A stretch of DNA of 23,944 bases, taken from positions 1-23,944 of the forward strand of contig JAZBPJ010000155.1 of the NCBI GenBank assembly GCA_036351575.1, written 5' to 3'. A model generated the notes under the pieces. That model saw only the letters and a program-made list of their open reading frames with translations, did no database searches and was not told the origin of the DNA. Below, one piece after another: positions 1 through 7,682 of the stretch; position 1 is the stretch's first letter, and the number at the start of each line of letters is the position of its first letter. The DNA is from JABDPF01 sp036351575. GTDB lineage: Bacteria > Pseudomonadota > Gammaproteobacteria > Xanthomonadales > SZUA-36. The position numbers and the translations under genes were made by a program.

Positions 1-77
1 CGGCCCGATGGTTTGGGTCGACTCATGGCCTGCGGCCTGGCTTGGCTTCCCTCGGGTTCGACCCTCATTGCCGGGTC

Positions 78-135
78 GCCCTGGAGGTACGTCCCTGCTA
101 CCTTCAGGGCTCGATTGGCCGTCCGGGCCAATCGA
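78..135 (+). repeat. Two back-to-back hairpins, module copy 1
   Basis: The first hairpin pairs GCCCTGGAGGTA (78-89) with TACCTTCAGGGC (99-110). All 12 positions pair, with one G-T wobble at 84/104, around a 9-base loop. The second starts on the next base: T111 pairs with A135, and CGATTGGCC (112-120) pairs with GGCCAATCG (126-134) around the loop GTCCG. AGGG (106-109) could instead extend the second stem with CCCT (136-139) past a bulged C. The wobble is G-U on the plus-strand RNA and C-A on the other strand, which weakly favours a plus-strand transcript. Confidence 0.65.
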
Positions 136-249
136 CCCTATGAGAGTCGAATCCTCGGCGCAGGCTTTTATATTCGTCCGACCCAATCCATCGGGCCGAG
201 TGGCTGCTGGACGTTCAAGCAGTCGAATCCAGCCCGCACGGACGGGACC

Positions 250-303
250 GCCCGTGAGGTCGTCCTCTACCATACGGGCTCGATTGGCCATCCAGGCCAA
301 TCG
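250..303 (+). repeat. Two back-to-back hairpins, module copy 2
   Basis: GCCCGTGAGGT (250-260) pairs with ACCATACGGGC (269-279) around an 8-base loop. Ten of 11 positions pair: one is a G-T wobble (256/273) and one an A-A mismatch (257/272). The second hairpin pairs CGATTGGCC (281-289) with GGCCAATCG (295-303) around the loop ATCCA. Compared with copy 1, two adjacent pairs of the first stem changed on both arms (T-A to G-C and G-C to T-A), so pairing is kept while the sequence differs. CCCTATG follows, as in copy 1. Confidence 0.65.
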
Positions 304-388
304 TCCCTATGCGGCCTGGATACTCGGCGCTGAAGCCTAATGTTCGCCCGCCGGAATAAATGGAGAGGCTCAGAACGAGCCAACTTCA

Positions 389-507
389 GGCCGCGGTGCC
401 GACAGGTCCTTTGCGGGACTTAAGAGGACAGGACGTCCTCTTAGGAGCGACACATGGAAGTGCCTGGAAAGGAGCGTTCCCGAAAAGGGCCTGTCGGCAT
501 CGAGGCC
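389..507 (+). other. 119-nt long imperfect hairpin, possible structured RNA
   Basis: Positions 389-418 face 478-507. Of 30 opposed positions 28 pair, two of them as G-T wobbles (396/500 and 407/489). The two mismatches are both G opposite A (393/503 and 413/483). The longest run is 398-412 with 484-498, 15 pairs. Inside this stem is a second strong hairpin, TAAGAGGAC (421-429) with GTCCTCTTA (435-443) and loop AGGAC, extendable to 11 pairs. The remaining 446-477 is only weakly structured. The element sits about 40 bases beyond the stop codon of the minus-strand acyltransferase gene. It lacks a T-tract on either side, so it is not a classical terminator. Bases 508-545 show no feature apart from a second GGCCCGATGGT at 536-546. 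Confidence 0.6.
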
Positions 508-545
508 GTGTAAATCTGGGGGCAACACACTAGTTGGCCCGATGG

Positions 546-2426
546 TCAGCGATCCTCGCCTCGCAGGGCCTCCACCTCGGCCTGCAGCCGTGCGGCCGAT
601 ACCTCTGAAGCCGGTACCGGCTTGCCCACCCGCATTTCGATCACGGACCACAGCTTGTAGGGACGGCGCTTGTGCAGCGGATCGCGGCGGCTGAACATTG
701 ATCCCCACAGATTGCACAGTGCGATCGGCACCACGTCGACCGGCTGCCTGGCGACCATCCGCTCGACCCCCGGCTTGAAAGGCTGGATTTCACCGTCCCG
801 CGTGATGCCGCCTTCCGGAAAGATGCCCAGTACGTCACCCTCTTCCAGCACGCCTTCCATGCGCCGATAGGCCGTTTCCAGGATTGCGGGCGCTTCTGAA
901 CGGCCGGCGATGGGTATGGCCTTGCCGGTTTTGAAGATGAACTTCAGCAGCGGTATTTCGTAGATCTTGTGGTACATCACGAAACGGACCGGACGCCGGA
1001 TCATGCCGCCCAGGATCAGCGGATCGACGAAGCTCACGTGGTTGCTGGCGACGATCACCGCGCCTTCCTCCGGAATGTTTTCCAGGCCGCTCACGCGCAC
1101 CCGGTAGATCGTATGGATCAGGATCCAGATCAGGAAACGCATCAGGAACTCGGGCACCAGCGTGAAGATGTATACCGCCACGAGCGCGTTCAGTATCGCC
1201 GTGATCAGGAAGAGGTCCGGTATGGACAGCCCGGCCGGGCCCAGTATGAGCATGGCCATGACCGCGGCGATGACCATGAACAGCGCGTTCAGGATGTTCA
1301 GCCCGGCGATGACGCGCGAGCGATGGCTGGGTTTCGAACGGGACTGGACCAGGGCGTACAGCGGCACGATGTAAAAACCGCCGAATACGCCGATCAGCAT
1401 CAGGTCGGCAATGATGCGCCAGTTGGCTGCCTCGGACAGGAAGGCGCCAAACGTGACCTGGGCCCCGGGCTGCGCGGGCGATGCGAAAAAGAGGTCGAGG
1501 CCGAACAGGGTCAGGCCGATCGCGCCGAATGGCACGAGGCCGATTTCGACCTGCTTGCCGGACAGCTTCTCGCACAGCAGCGAACCCGTGCTGATGCCGA
1601 CGATGAACAGCGCCAGCAGGCCCGACATCAGGTTTTCGTCGCCGCCGAGCACATTCTGGCTGTAGCTGGGGATCTGCACGAGGAAGGTCGCGCCGAAAAA
1701 CCAGAACCAGGAAATGCCCAGCACGGCGTTCAGCACGACCCGGTTCTCGTTGAGGAACTTCAGGTTGTTGAAGGTTTCGCTGAAGATGTTCCAGTTGATC
1801 TCCAGCTTCGGCGCTTCGGGTTCGCAGCGCGGAATCTTGAGGCTGAACAGCCAGCCGGTCGCGGCGACGGCCAGGCCCGCAGCTGCCACCCACCAGGGCC
1901 ACTCCACCTCGATGCCGGCCAGCTGGGGCCCCGCGATGGTGCCGGCAAGGATGGCGACGAAGGTACCCATTTCCACCAGCGCGTTGCCGCCGACCAGTTC
2001 TTCACGACGCAGGATCTGCGGCAGGATGCCGTACTTGATGGGGCCGAAAACGGTCGACTGCAGTCCAAGCAGGAACAGCACGAAAAGCAGCACCGGCAAA
2101 CTGCTTAGCCAGAACCCGAGCGTGGCCAGCAGCATGATGAACACTTCGAACAGCTTGACATATCGAATCTGGACCGACTTCTCGAACTTGTCCGCAAACT
2201 GGCCGAAGAGCGCGGAGAAGAGAAAAAAGGGCAGGATGAACAGCAGTGCGCTGAGGTTGACGATCTGGTCGGTGTTCAGGCCGGCCATCCGGCTGCCCTG
2301 GAATACGAGCAGCGCCGCCAGCGCGTTCTTGAATATATTGTCGTTGAAGGCGCCCAGGCCCTGGGTCATGAAGAACGGCATGAAGCGCCGTTCAGTGAAG
2401 AGCCTGAACTGCGAATGATCAGCCAT
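546..2426 (-). CDS. MFS transporter / 1-acylglycerol-phosphate acyltransferase (PlsC) fusion
   Basis: The 626-residue protein joins an MFS permease (about residues 15-435, many hydrophobic helices) to a PlsC-type acyltransferase (about 440-620). The N-terminal half resembles the lysophospholipid flippase LplT. The acyltransferase shows the catalytic block NHVSFVD (about 462-468) and the glycerophosphate-binding block FPEGGITR (about 536-543). The likely role is to import or flip lysophospholipid and re-acylate it at the inner membrane. Related fusions often carry a third acyl-ACP synthetase (Aas) domain, and none follows here. I chose the ATG at 2424-2426, which overlaps the end of the nupC-like gene by 8 bases. 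A TTG two codons upstream (2430-2432) is also possible. No good ribosome-binding site precedes either, so translation is probably coupled to the upstream gene. The domain calls are firm; the substrate is inferred. Confidence 0.9.
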   Translation of the reverse strand: MADHSQFRLFTERRFMPFFMTQGLGAFNDNIFKNALAALLVFQGSRMAGLNTDQIVNLSALLFILPFFLFSALFGQFADKFEKSVQIRYVKLFEVFIMLLATLGFWLSSLPVLLFVLFLLGLQSTVFGPIKYGILPQILRREELVGGNALVEMGTFVAILAGTIAGPQLAGIEVEWPWWVAAAGLAVAATGWLFSLKIPRCEPEAPKLEINWNIFSETFNNLKFLNENRVVLNAVLGISWFWFFGATFLVQIPSYSQNVLGGDENLMSGLLALFIVGISTGSLLCEKLSGKQVEIGLVPFGAIGLTLFGLDLFFASPAQPGAQVTFGAFLSEAANWRIIADLMLIGVFGGFYIVPLYALVQSRSKPSHRSRVIAGLNILNALFMVIAAVMAMLILGPAGLSIPDLFLITAILNALVAVYIFTLVPEFLMRFLIWILIHTIYRVRVSGLENIPEEGAVIVASNHVSFVDPLILGGMIRRPVRFVMYHKIYEIPLLKFIFKTGKAIPIAGRSEAPAILETAYRRMEGVLEEGDVLGIFPEGGITRDGEIQPFKPGVERMVARQPVDVVPIALCNLWGSMFSRRDPLHKRRPYKLWSVIEMRVGKPVPASEVSAARLQAEVEALRGEDR

Positions 2427-3696
2427 TGGCAATAGTGGTCAATACGCCCGCAATGGTTGCCGTCATCATTGTCGCCAGTGTGCCGCCGAGAACGGCGAGC
2501 AGGCCCAGTCGCGCCAGGTCCGATTTGCGATCAGGCGCGATGCCGCCGATGCCGCCGATCTGGATCGCGATGGACGAAAAGTTGGCAAATCCGCACAGCG
2601 CGTAGGTGGAGACCAGCACCGCCTTGGGGCTGAGCGTGTCCTGTACTTCCGTGAGTGCGGCGTAAGCCACGAATTCGTTGGTGACGACTTTCTGCCCGAT
2701 AAGCCCGCCGACCGTCACCGCGTCCGACCAGGGAACGCCGATCACCCAGGCCATGGGGGAGAGCACGAAGCCGAGCAGGGTGGCGAGGTTCAGCGACCGG
2801 CCGGTCCATTCCTCGAAGCCGATCAGGCCGCCCAGGGCGTTGAGGGGGTAGTCGATCATCGCGATCAAGGCGATGAACGCCAGCAGCATCGCACCCACGT
2901 TCAGTGCCAGGCGCCAGCCGTCCCCGGCGCCGTTGGCGGCAGCCTCGATGACGTTCGTTGCCGTTTTCTCGACGTGCAGCTTCACCGAGCCCGCGGTCAG
3001 GGATTCACCGGTCTCCGGCCGCAGGATCTTGGCGATCACGATGGTCGCGGGCGCAGCCATGATGCTGGCCGAGAGCAGGTGCTTGGCGTAGTAAACGCGC
3101 ATGGCTTCGTCGCCGCCGCCGAGCATGGTGATGTAGGCGGCCAGCACGCCGCCGGCGATGGTGGCCATGCCGCCGACCATCATGGTGAACAGTTCGGACT
3201 CGGTCATCTTGCTGATATAGGGACGCACCACCAGCGGCGCCTCGGTTTGCCCGACGAATACGTTGGCCGCGACCGACAGGGACTCCGAGCCGGAGACGCG
3301 CATGATCTTGAACATCACCCAGGCCATGCCCTGAACCACCTTCTGCATGATGCCGAGGTGGTAGAGCACGCCCATCAGCGAGGCAAAGAAGATGATGGTG
3401 GGCAGGACCTGGAACGCGAAAATGAAGCCCAGGGTGGACGGATCCGCCAGTTCGCCGAAAATGAACGCCGCGCCGTCCATTGAAAACCCGATCACGGTGA
3501 CGAAGATCCGGCTCAATCCTTCAAAAAACGCGCGACCGCCCGGAACGAGAATCACGATGACGGCGAATACGAGCTGCAGGGCGATGCCCGTCACGATCAG
3601 ACGCAGATTGATGGCTTTCCGGTTTCCGGAAAAGAGAAAAGCGATACCGACCAGCACGGCCAGCCCGAAGATTCCGAAGGCGATGGTACCCAGCAT
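2419..3696 (-). CDS. nupC: Concentrative nucleoside transporter, NupC/CNT family
   Basis: This is a 425-residue, strongly hydrophobic protein of normal CNT length. Family marks are the block VFVGQTEAPLVV (about residues 146-157), the GGMATIAGGVLAAY helix just after it, and the C-terminal CGFANFSSIAIQ block. In the structurally known CNT proteins the GQTE and SNF-type segments form the nucleoside and sodium sites. It should import nucleosides with Na+ or H+ at the inner membrane. The start ATG at 3694-3696 has TGAGGA about nine bases upstream, a good ribosome-binding site. It is the first gene of a two-gene unit with the MFS/PlsC fusion, whose start lies inside its last codons. The pairing with an acyltransferase has no obvious metabolic logic. 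Whether cytidine, uridine or purine nucleosides are preferred cannot be read from the sequence; the gene symbol is a family-level assignment. Confidence 0.92.
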   Translation of the reverse strand: MLGTIAFGIFGLAVLVGIAFLFSGNRKAINLRLIVTGIALQLVFAVIVILVPGGRAFFEGLSRIFVTVIGFSMDGAAFIFGELADPSTLGFIFAFQVLPTIIFFASLMGVLYHLGIMQKVVQGMAWVMFKIMRVSGSESLSVAANVFVGQTEAPLVVRPYISKMTESELFTMMVGGMATIAGGVLAAYITMLGGGDEAMRVYYAKHLLSASIMAAPATIVIAKILRPETGESLTAGSVKLHVEKTATNVIEAAANGAGDGWRLALNVGAMLLAFIALIAMIDYPLNALGGLIGFEEWTGRSLNLATLLGFVLSPMAWVIGVPWSDAVTVGGLIGQKVVTNEFVAYAALTEVQDTLSPKAVLVSTYALCGFANFSSIAIQIGGIGGIAPDRKSDLARLGLLAVLGGTLATMMTATIAGVLTTIANG

Positions 3697-3777
3697 GCGG
3701 CGCAGTCCTCACTTTCTGTTTGCGGGGCAGTATAACGATGTCGATGAAGTTTAGTCCGATTTCTTTAGCTGAACCGA

Positions 3778-3783
3778 TATACT
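3778..3783 (+). promoter_or_regulatory. Candidate -10 box for the methyltransferase gene
   Basis: TATACT lies 13 bases before the first ATG of the plus-strand methyltransferase, inside the 100-base gap between two divergent genes. A start of transcription near 3790 would give a leader of only about 7 bases to the ATG at 3797, or about 25 to the ATG at 3815. No convincing -35 box is seen at the right distance. On the other strand, TATACT within GTTATACT (near 3730) could serve the nupC-like gene. Confidence 0.35.
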
Positions 3784-3796
3784 GTCGCCTTTAAAA

Positions 3797-4576
3797 ATGG
3801 CGCGATTCCGCAAAATGAAGAACCGCTCGCAACACGCAGAAAAAGACATTCGCTACCATGCCGCGACGGCGCACGACTACGACGCGGTGGTGGTTCACCC
3901 CCGCGAATTGGCCAATGAAATCCTGTTCGGAGAGATCGAAGCCGCGATTCCGCAAGGCGGGCGCATGCTCGATCTAGGCTGCGGCACCGGGCACAGCGTG
4001 CTGCGCTTCGGTCAGCGCTTCGACGCCGTTGTCGGTGTCGATCACAGTCCGGAAATGCTGGCGCAGGCGCTCGCCAAGCTCGAGACATCGCAGTCGAACA
4101 ACGTCGTGCTGCTGTGCCAGAACCTGTTCGACTTCATCGGCAGCGTGACGACGCGCTTTGATTTCATAACGGCCATCGGCTGCTTTCACCACCTGCAGCC
4201 CGAGACACTGCCCGGAGTGCTGCGGTCAGTTTCGAGAATCCTGCGGCCAGGAGGGCGTGTGCTGATCGCCGATCCCATCCGGGTCGATCTTTCCAAGCAG
4301 CCGGCGGAAGTGGCTGAATGGAATGCCGCGTCCGTCGCCATCGGCCTGGATTTCACGTCGGACGAAGAAGAAGCGGATGAGGCTCCGCTGGACCACGCCG
4401 CGCTGATCGACGCCCTGTCCGGCGCCGGGCTGGAACCGGTCGCCGAGACGCGCGGCTGGGAACTGTTTCCCCACGCGTTGCCGCCATCCGCAGAAGACCG
4501 CAGGGAAATCACCCGGCTGCACCGTGCGTTCGGAAGCAGTGGAAACGTGCTGTGCACGGTATACCGAAAACCCTGA
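3797..4576 (+). CDS. Class I SAM-dependent methyltransferase
   Basis: This 259-residue Rossmann-fold methyltransferase has motif I MLDLGCGTGHS (about residues 56-66), motif II VGVDHSPEML, the central ITAIGCFHHL block, and motif III RPGGRVLIADP. These bind S-adenosylmethionine. The acceptor cannot be predicted; the HHL signature and small size fit the broad UbiE/Methyltransf_11/25 group. The C-terminal third has an acidic stretch (DEEEADEA) that is not a recognised domain. No ribosome-binding site precedes the ATG at 3797 or the in-frame ATG at 3815, so the first six residues are uncertain. It is divergent from the nupC-like gene and lies 68 bases before sps. Its link to sucrose metabolism is unproven, and it may simply be a neighbour. 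Confidence 0.85.
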   Translation: MARFRKMKNRSQHAEKDIRYHAATAHDYDAVVVHPRELANEILFGEIEAAIPQGGRMLDLGCGTGHSVLRFGQRFDAVVGVDHSPEMLAQALAKLETSQSNNVVLLCQNLFDFIGSVTTRFDFITAIGCFHHLQPETLPGVLRSVSRILRPGGRVLIADPIRVDLSKQPAEVAEWNAASVAIGLDFTSDEEEADEAPLDHAALIDALSGAGLEPVAETRGWELFPHALPPSAEDRREITRLHRAFGSSGNVLCTVYRKP

Positions 4577-4644
4577 GCCGGCCCGGTCGGGACCGCCAGG
4601 GGCAGTGACAGGGCACGACCGAGGCTATAGCATAAAAGGGGCAT

Positions 4645-6795
4645 ATGTCTTCCAAAAAACCCGGGCTTTATTTTCTCCTGATCAGCGTTCACGGACTCAT
4701 TCGGGGTCGTGACCTGGAACTCGGCCGCGATGCGGATACGGGGGGTCAGACCCTTTACGTCGTCGAACTCGCCCGCGCACTGGGTGAACTCGAATCTGTC
4801 TCCCGCGTGGACCTTCTGACGCGCCGAATCGAAGATCCCGCCGTCGATGACGACTACGCGCAAGCCGAGGAGTGGATCTCTGAGAAGGTGCGCATTGTGC
4901 GTATCGATGCGGGCCCCGACGAGTACATTCCCAAGGAACAGCTCTGGGACCATCTCGATAACTTCACCGACAACGTGGCGCACTGGCTGGGAGAACAGCC
5001 GCGGATGCCGGATGTCGTTCACAGCCATTATGCCGATGCGGGTTACGTGGGCGTGCGCCTGGCGCATCTGCTGGCCAGGCCGCTGGTGCACACGGGCCAC
5101 TCGCTGGGCCGGGACAAGCGCAAACGCCTGCTTGCGCGTGGCGTGAGCCGTGAGGCGATCGAGAAAACCTACAACATGAGCCGTCGCGTCGCCGCAGAGG
5201 AAGAGTTGCTGGCCAACGCGGACCTGGTGATAACCAGTACGCGCAATGAAATCGATTCGCAGTACGGCCTGTACGACTATTACAACCCGGACTGCATGAC
5301 GGTGATTCCTCCGGGCACCGACCTGGGCCGTTTTCGTCCGCCCAAAGACGGGGAGTCGTTCGGCGTGATGCAAAAAGTCACCCCGTTCCTGCGCCAGCCC
5401 GATAAGCCGCTGGTCATGGCGCTGTCCCGCCCGGACGAACGCAAGAACATCCCGGTGTTGCTGGAAGCGTTCGGACGCAGCCAAAAACTGCGGGATATGG
5501 CCAACCTGCTGATCGTCGCGGGCAACCGCGATGACATCCGGGACCTGGAGCAGGGCGCGCAGTCGGTGCTGATCGGGCTTTTGCTGGATCTCGACAGGCA
5601 CGACCTGTGGGGTTCGGTGGCGATGCCGAAGCACCACACCCCGGATGATGTCGGCGAATTTTACCGGGCAGCGGCCGCCGGCCGAGGGGTTTTCATCAAC
5701 CCGGCGCTGACCGAGCCGTTCGGGCTGACGCTGCTGGAAGCGGCCGCCTGCGGCCTGCCGCTGGTCGCCACCGAAAACGGCGGGCCGGTGGATATCCTTT
5801 CGAATTGTGAAAACGGAATCCTGGTCAATCCCCTCGATGCCGACGCCATCGCCGAGGCGCTTCTCGAACTGCTCCGTGATGAAGCACGCTGGGAGAAAGC
5901 CTCGAAAAACGGGCTGAAAGGCGTGCGGCGGCACTACACCTGGGAGGCCCACGCCCGGAGCTATGTCGAGCAGGTCAGTGAAATCATCGGCAAGCCGAGG
6001 CGCGAACTGGTTGCCTGGCCGGTCGGACAGGGAGCCAAGTACCGCGACCGCGCCCTGTTCACCGACATCGACCAGACGCTGCTGGGGGACCCGGAAGCGC
6101 TCGCGGAGTTTTGCGAGGTCATCAAGCGGGTTCGCAAGCACGTGGCCTTTGGTATCGTTACCGGCCGCAGCAAGGATTCCGCGCTTGCCGTGCTGCGCAA
6201 GCACGGTGTGCCGCGACCGGACGTTCTGATCAGCGACCTGGGCACCCAGGTTCGATACGGCCTGGACTTGAACAAGGACCGTCACTGGATCGAACACATC
6301 GACCACGACTGGAACAGGGTCCGGGTCCGGCGCCTGCTTGACGACTTGCCCGGCCTGGAATTGCAGGAGCGTGCGAAAAGGGGGCCGTACAAGATTTCCT
6401 ATTTTTACGATCCGGAGCGGGCGCCTGCCGTCGAGGAAATCACGACGCTGCTGCATCAGAACGAATTGAACGCCAACGTGATCATGTCGTTCGGCCAGTT
6501 CCTCGATGTCATTCCGGCCAGGGCCTCCAAGGGACAGGCTCTGCGCTACGCGGCGCTGCGCCTGGACATTCCCCTCGAACGCATCCTGGTCGCCGGCGGT
6601 TCCGGTGCGGACGAGGACATGATCCGGGGCAATGCGATGGCCGTGGTGGTGGCGAACCGGCACCCCGAGGAACTCTCGGAGCTGGTCAACCTGGAGCGGG
6701 TTTATTTCTCAGATCGAGCCCATGCAGGCGGCCTTCTCGACGCCATCGAGCACTATGATTTCCTCAACCTTTCCGACGGAGCCGATACCCGATGA
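4645..6795 (+). CDS. sps: Sucrose-phosphate synthase with C-terminal HAD domain
   Basis: This 716-residue, two-domain enzyme has a GT4 glycosyltransferase (about 8-445) and a HAD-IIB domain (about 465-705). Sucrose-synthase-type marks are DTGGQTLYVVELARAL (31-46), SRPDERKNI (261-269) and the nucleotide-sugar block EPFGLTLLE (357-365). It should join a nucleotide-glucose to fructose-6-phosphate to give sucrose-6-phosphate in the cytoplasm. The HAD domain keeps motif I DIDQT with both aspartates (474, 476), TGRS (506-509) and a motif III lysine (629). Its motif IV reads GGSGADED where active phosphatases have GDSGND, so its phosphatase activity is uncertain. The ATG at 4645 follows AAAGGGG at 4635-4641. 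It overlaps fruK by ATGA, and ams follows, matching the sps-fruK-ams order of known sucrose clusters. SPS is favoured over sucrose synthase because of the HAD domain and context. Confidence 0.92.
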   Translation: MSSKKPGLYFLLISVHGLIRGRDLELGRDADTGGQTLYVVELARALGELESVSRVDLLTRRIEDPAVDDDYAQAEEWISEKVRIVRIDAGPDEYIPKEQLWDHLDNFTDNVAHWLGEQPRMPDVVHSHYADAGYVGVRLAHLLARPLVHTGHSLGRDKRKRLLARGVSREAIEKTYNMSRRVAAEEELLANADLVITSTRNEIDSQYGLYDYYNPDCMTVIPPGTDLGRFRPPKDGESFGVMQKVTPFLRQPDKPLVMALSRPDERKNIPVLLEAFGRSQKLRDMANLLIVAGNRDDIRDLEQGAQSVLIGLLLDLDRHDLWGSVAMPKHHTPDDVGEFYRAAAAGRGVFINPALTEPFGLTLLEAAACGLPLVATENGGPVDILSNCENGILVNPLDADAIAEALLELLRDEARWEKASKNGLKGVRRHYTWEAHARSYVEQVSEIIGKPRRELVAWPVGQGAKYRDRALFTDIDQTLLGDPEALAEFCEVIKRVRKHVAFGIVTGRSKDSALAVLRKHGVPRPDVLISDLGTQVRYGLDLNKDRHWIEHIDHDWNRVRVRRLLDDLPGLELQERAKRGPYKISYFYDPERAPAVEEITTLLHQNELNANVIMSFGQFLDVIPARASKGQALRYAALRLDIPLERILVAGGSGADEDMIRGNAMAVVVANRHPEELSELVNLERVYFSDRAHAGGLLDAIEHYDFLNLSDGADTR

Positions 6796-7670
6796 GCCGG
6801 CGACCCTGTATTTTTGGCGAGGTGCTTTTCGATCTTTTCCCCGACGGTCGCCGCGTATTGGGCGGGGCGCCGTTCAACGTGGCCTGGAACCTCAAAGCGC
6901 TGGATGAGGATCCGGTGTTTATCAGCCGGGTCGGTACTGACGCGAACGGTCTGAGCGTGCGCACGGCAATGCAGGTCTGGGGAATGAGCCAGGAATATCT
7001 TCAGCTCGGCGCGAGCGAACACACCGGTGAGGTCCGGGTCAGGATCGAGGACGGCGAGCCGTTCTACGACATCGTGCACCCGGTGGCCTGGGACGCGATC
7101 GAGGCGCCCGACCCCATGCCGCAGGCCGGGCTTCTGTACCACGGCAGCCTGGCGCTGCGCAGCCCTCAGTCACGCGAGGCGTTTGCAGCGCTGCGCGCGG
7201 CGAACCCCGGCACCGTTTTCCTGGATGTGAATCTTCGTGATCCCTGGTGGGACGAAGCGGCCGTCGTGAAAATGCTCCAGGGCGCCGACTGGGCCAAGTT
7301 CAACGAGTCGGAATTCGACCGGCTGGCGCCGGCAGGCGACAGCACGGAATCACGCGCACGGGCCGCGATCGAGCGTTTCGGGCTGCGTGCACTGCTGCTG
7401 ACCGCGGGTGAACGCGGGGCCTGCCTTTTCACGGCGGACGGCGCAGCGTTTCGGACCGAACCGGCGGATGCGGTTGAAATCGTCGACACGGTCGGCGCCG
7501 GCGACGCCTTCGCGGCCGTTACGATCCTGGGCATCCTGCGCGGCTGGCCTTACCAGTCCTGTCTCGACCGGGCACAGGCGTTCGCCTCGGCGCTGCTTGG
7601 CCAGCGCGGTGCAACCGTGCACGACCCCGCCTTTTATGCAGGGTTTACACGCGCCTGGTCGAAGCAGTAA
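6792..7670 (+). CDS. fruK: Fructokinase, PfkB family
   Basis: This 292-residue PfkB (ribokinase-like) sugar kinase should phosphorylate fructose with ATP to fructose-6-phosphate. The N-terminal GGAPFNVAWNL block (about 24-34) binds the sugar. The C-terminal signature DTVGAGDAFAAV (232-243) carries the catalytic base D238 and the phosphate-binding anion hole. FLDVNLRDPWW (143-153) is also typical of fructokinases of this group. It starts inside the stop codon of sps (ATGA at 6792-6795) and is followed within about 12 bases by ams, so the three genes are almost certainly one transcript. In this setting it recovers the fructose released by amylosucrase or sucrose phosphorylase and feeds it back to sps. 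A general PfkB specificity cannot be excluded from sequence alone, but the context strongly supports fructose. Confidence 0.92.
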   Translation: MSRRPCIFGEVLFDLFPDGRRVLGGAPFNVAWNLKALDEDPVFISRVGTDANGLSVRTAMQVWGMSQEYLQLGASEHTGEVRVRIEDGEPFYDIVHPVAWDAIEAPDPMPQAGLLYHGSLALRSPQSREAFAALRAANPGTVFLDVNLRDPWWDEAAVVKMLQGADWAKFNESEFDRLAPAGDSTESRARAAIERFGLRALLLTAGERGACLFTADGAAFRTEPADAVEIVDTVGAGDAFAAVTILGILRGWPYQSCLDRAQAFASALLGQRGATVHDPAFYAGFTRAWSKQ

Positions 7671-7682
7671 GGGTTGCCTGTC

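Larger units (their letters stand above)
1..360. repeat. Hairpin-packed intergenic repeat region, left edge
   Basis: No gene is credible here: the open frames show no domain and overlap one another. The stretch is instead dense in inverted repeats. A unit of about 169 bases appears twice in degenerate form. In both copies a 12- or 11-position hairpin is followed at once by a hairpin with stem CGATTGGCC, then CCCTATG, then a less conserved tail that includes CTCGGCGC and TTCG(T/C)CCG. Smaller candidate stems include CGACCC 59-64 with GGGTCG 73-78, GCTGGA 206-211 with TCCAGC 228-233, and CTCGGC 154-159 with GCCGAG 195-200. The motif GGCCCGATGG at 2-11 has its reverse complement at 188-197. This could be a structured RNA gene, the edge of a mobile or repeat array, or a palindromic intergenic repeat family. 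I cannot assign it to a known family. Confidence 0.6.

Noticed and set aside
8..340. Two overlapping open frames in the left-edge region
   Set aside because: They have no recognisable domain, they overlap in different frames over palindromic repeat DNA, and they are best explained by high GC content reducing stop codons.
1..360. CRISPR array or integron attC sites
   Set aside because: There are only two degenerate units, with no uniform spacers and no attC core (RYYYAAC/GTTRRRY) pair at the ends.
1..545. Classical REP/BIME elements
   Set aside because: The hairpins lack the GTAG or GGAG tetranucleotide at the stem base, and no REP-associated transposase is in the window.
4605..4633. Promoter-like GTGACA, 17 bases, TAGCAT before sps
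   Set aside because: The predicted start near 4640 would cut off the sps ribosome-binding site at 4635-4641, so this is probably not the promoter used.
4186..6663. An 825-residue open frame on the minus strand across sps and the methyltransferase
   Set aside because: It is antisense to two genes with clear catalytic motifs. It is rich in R, H, Q and V with no domain, as expected for a shadow of GC-rich coding sequence.
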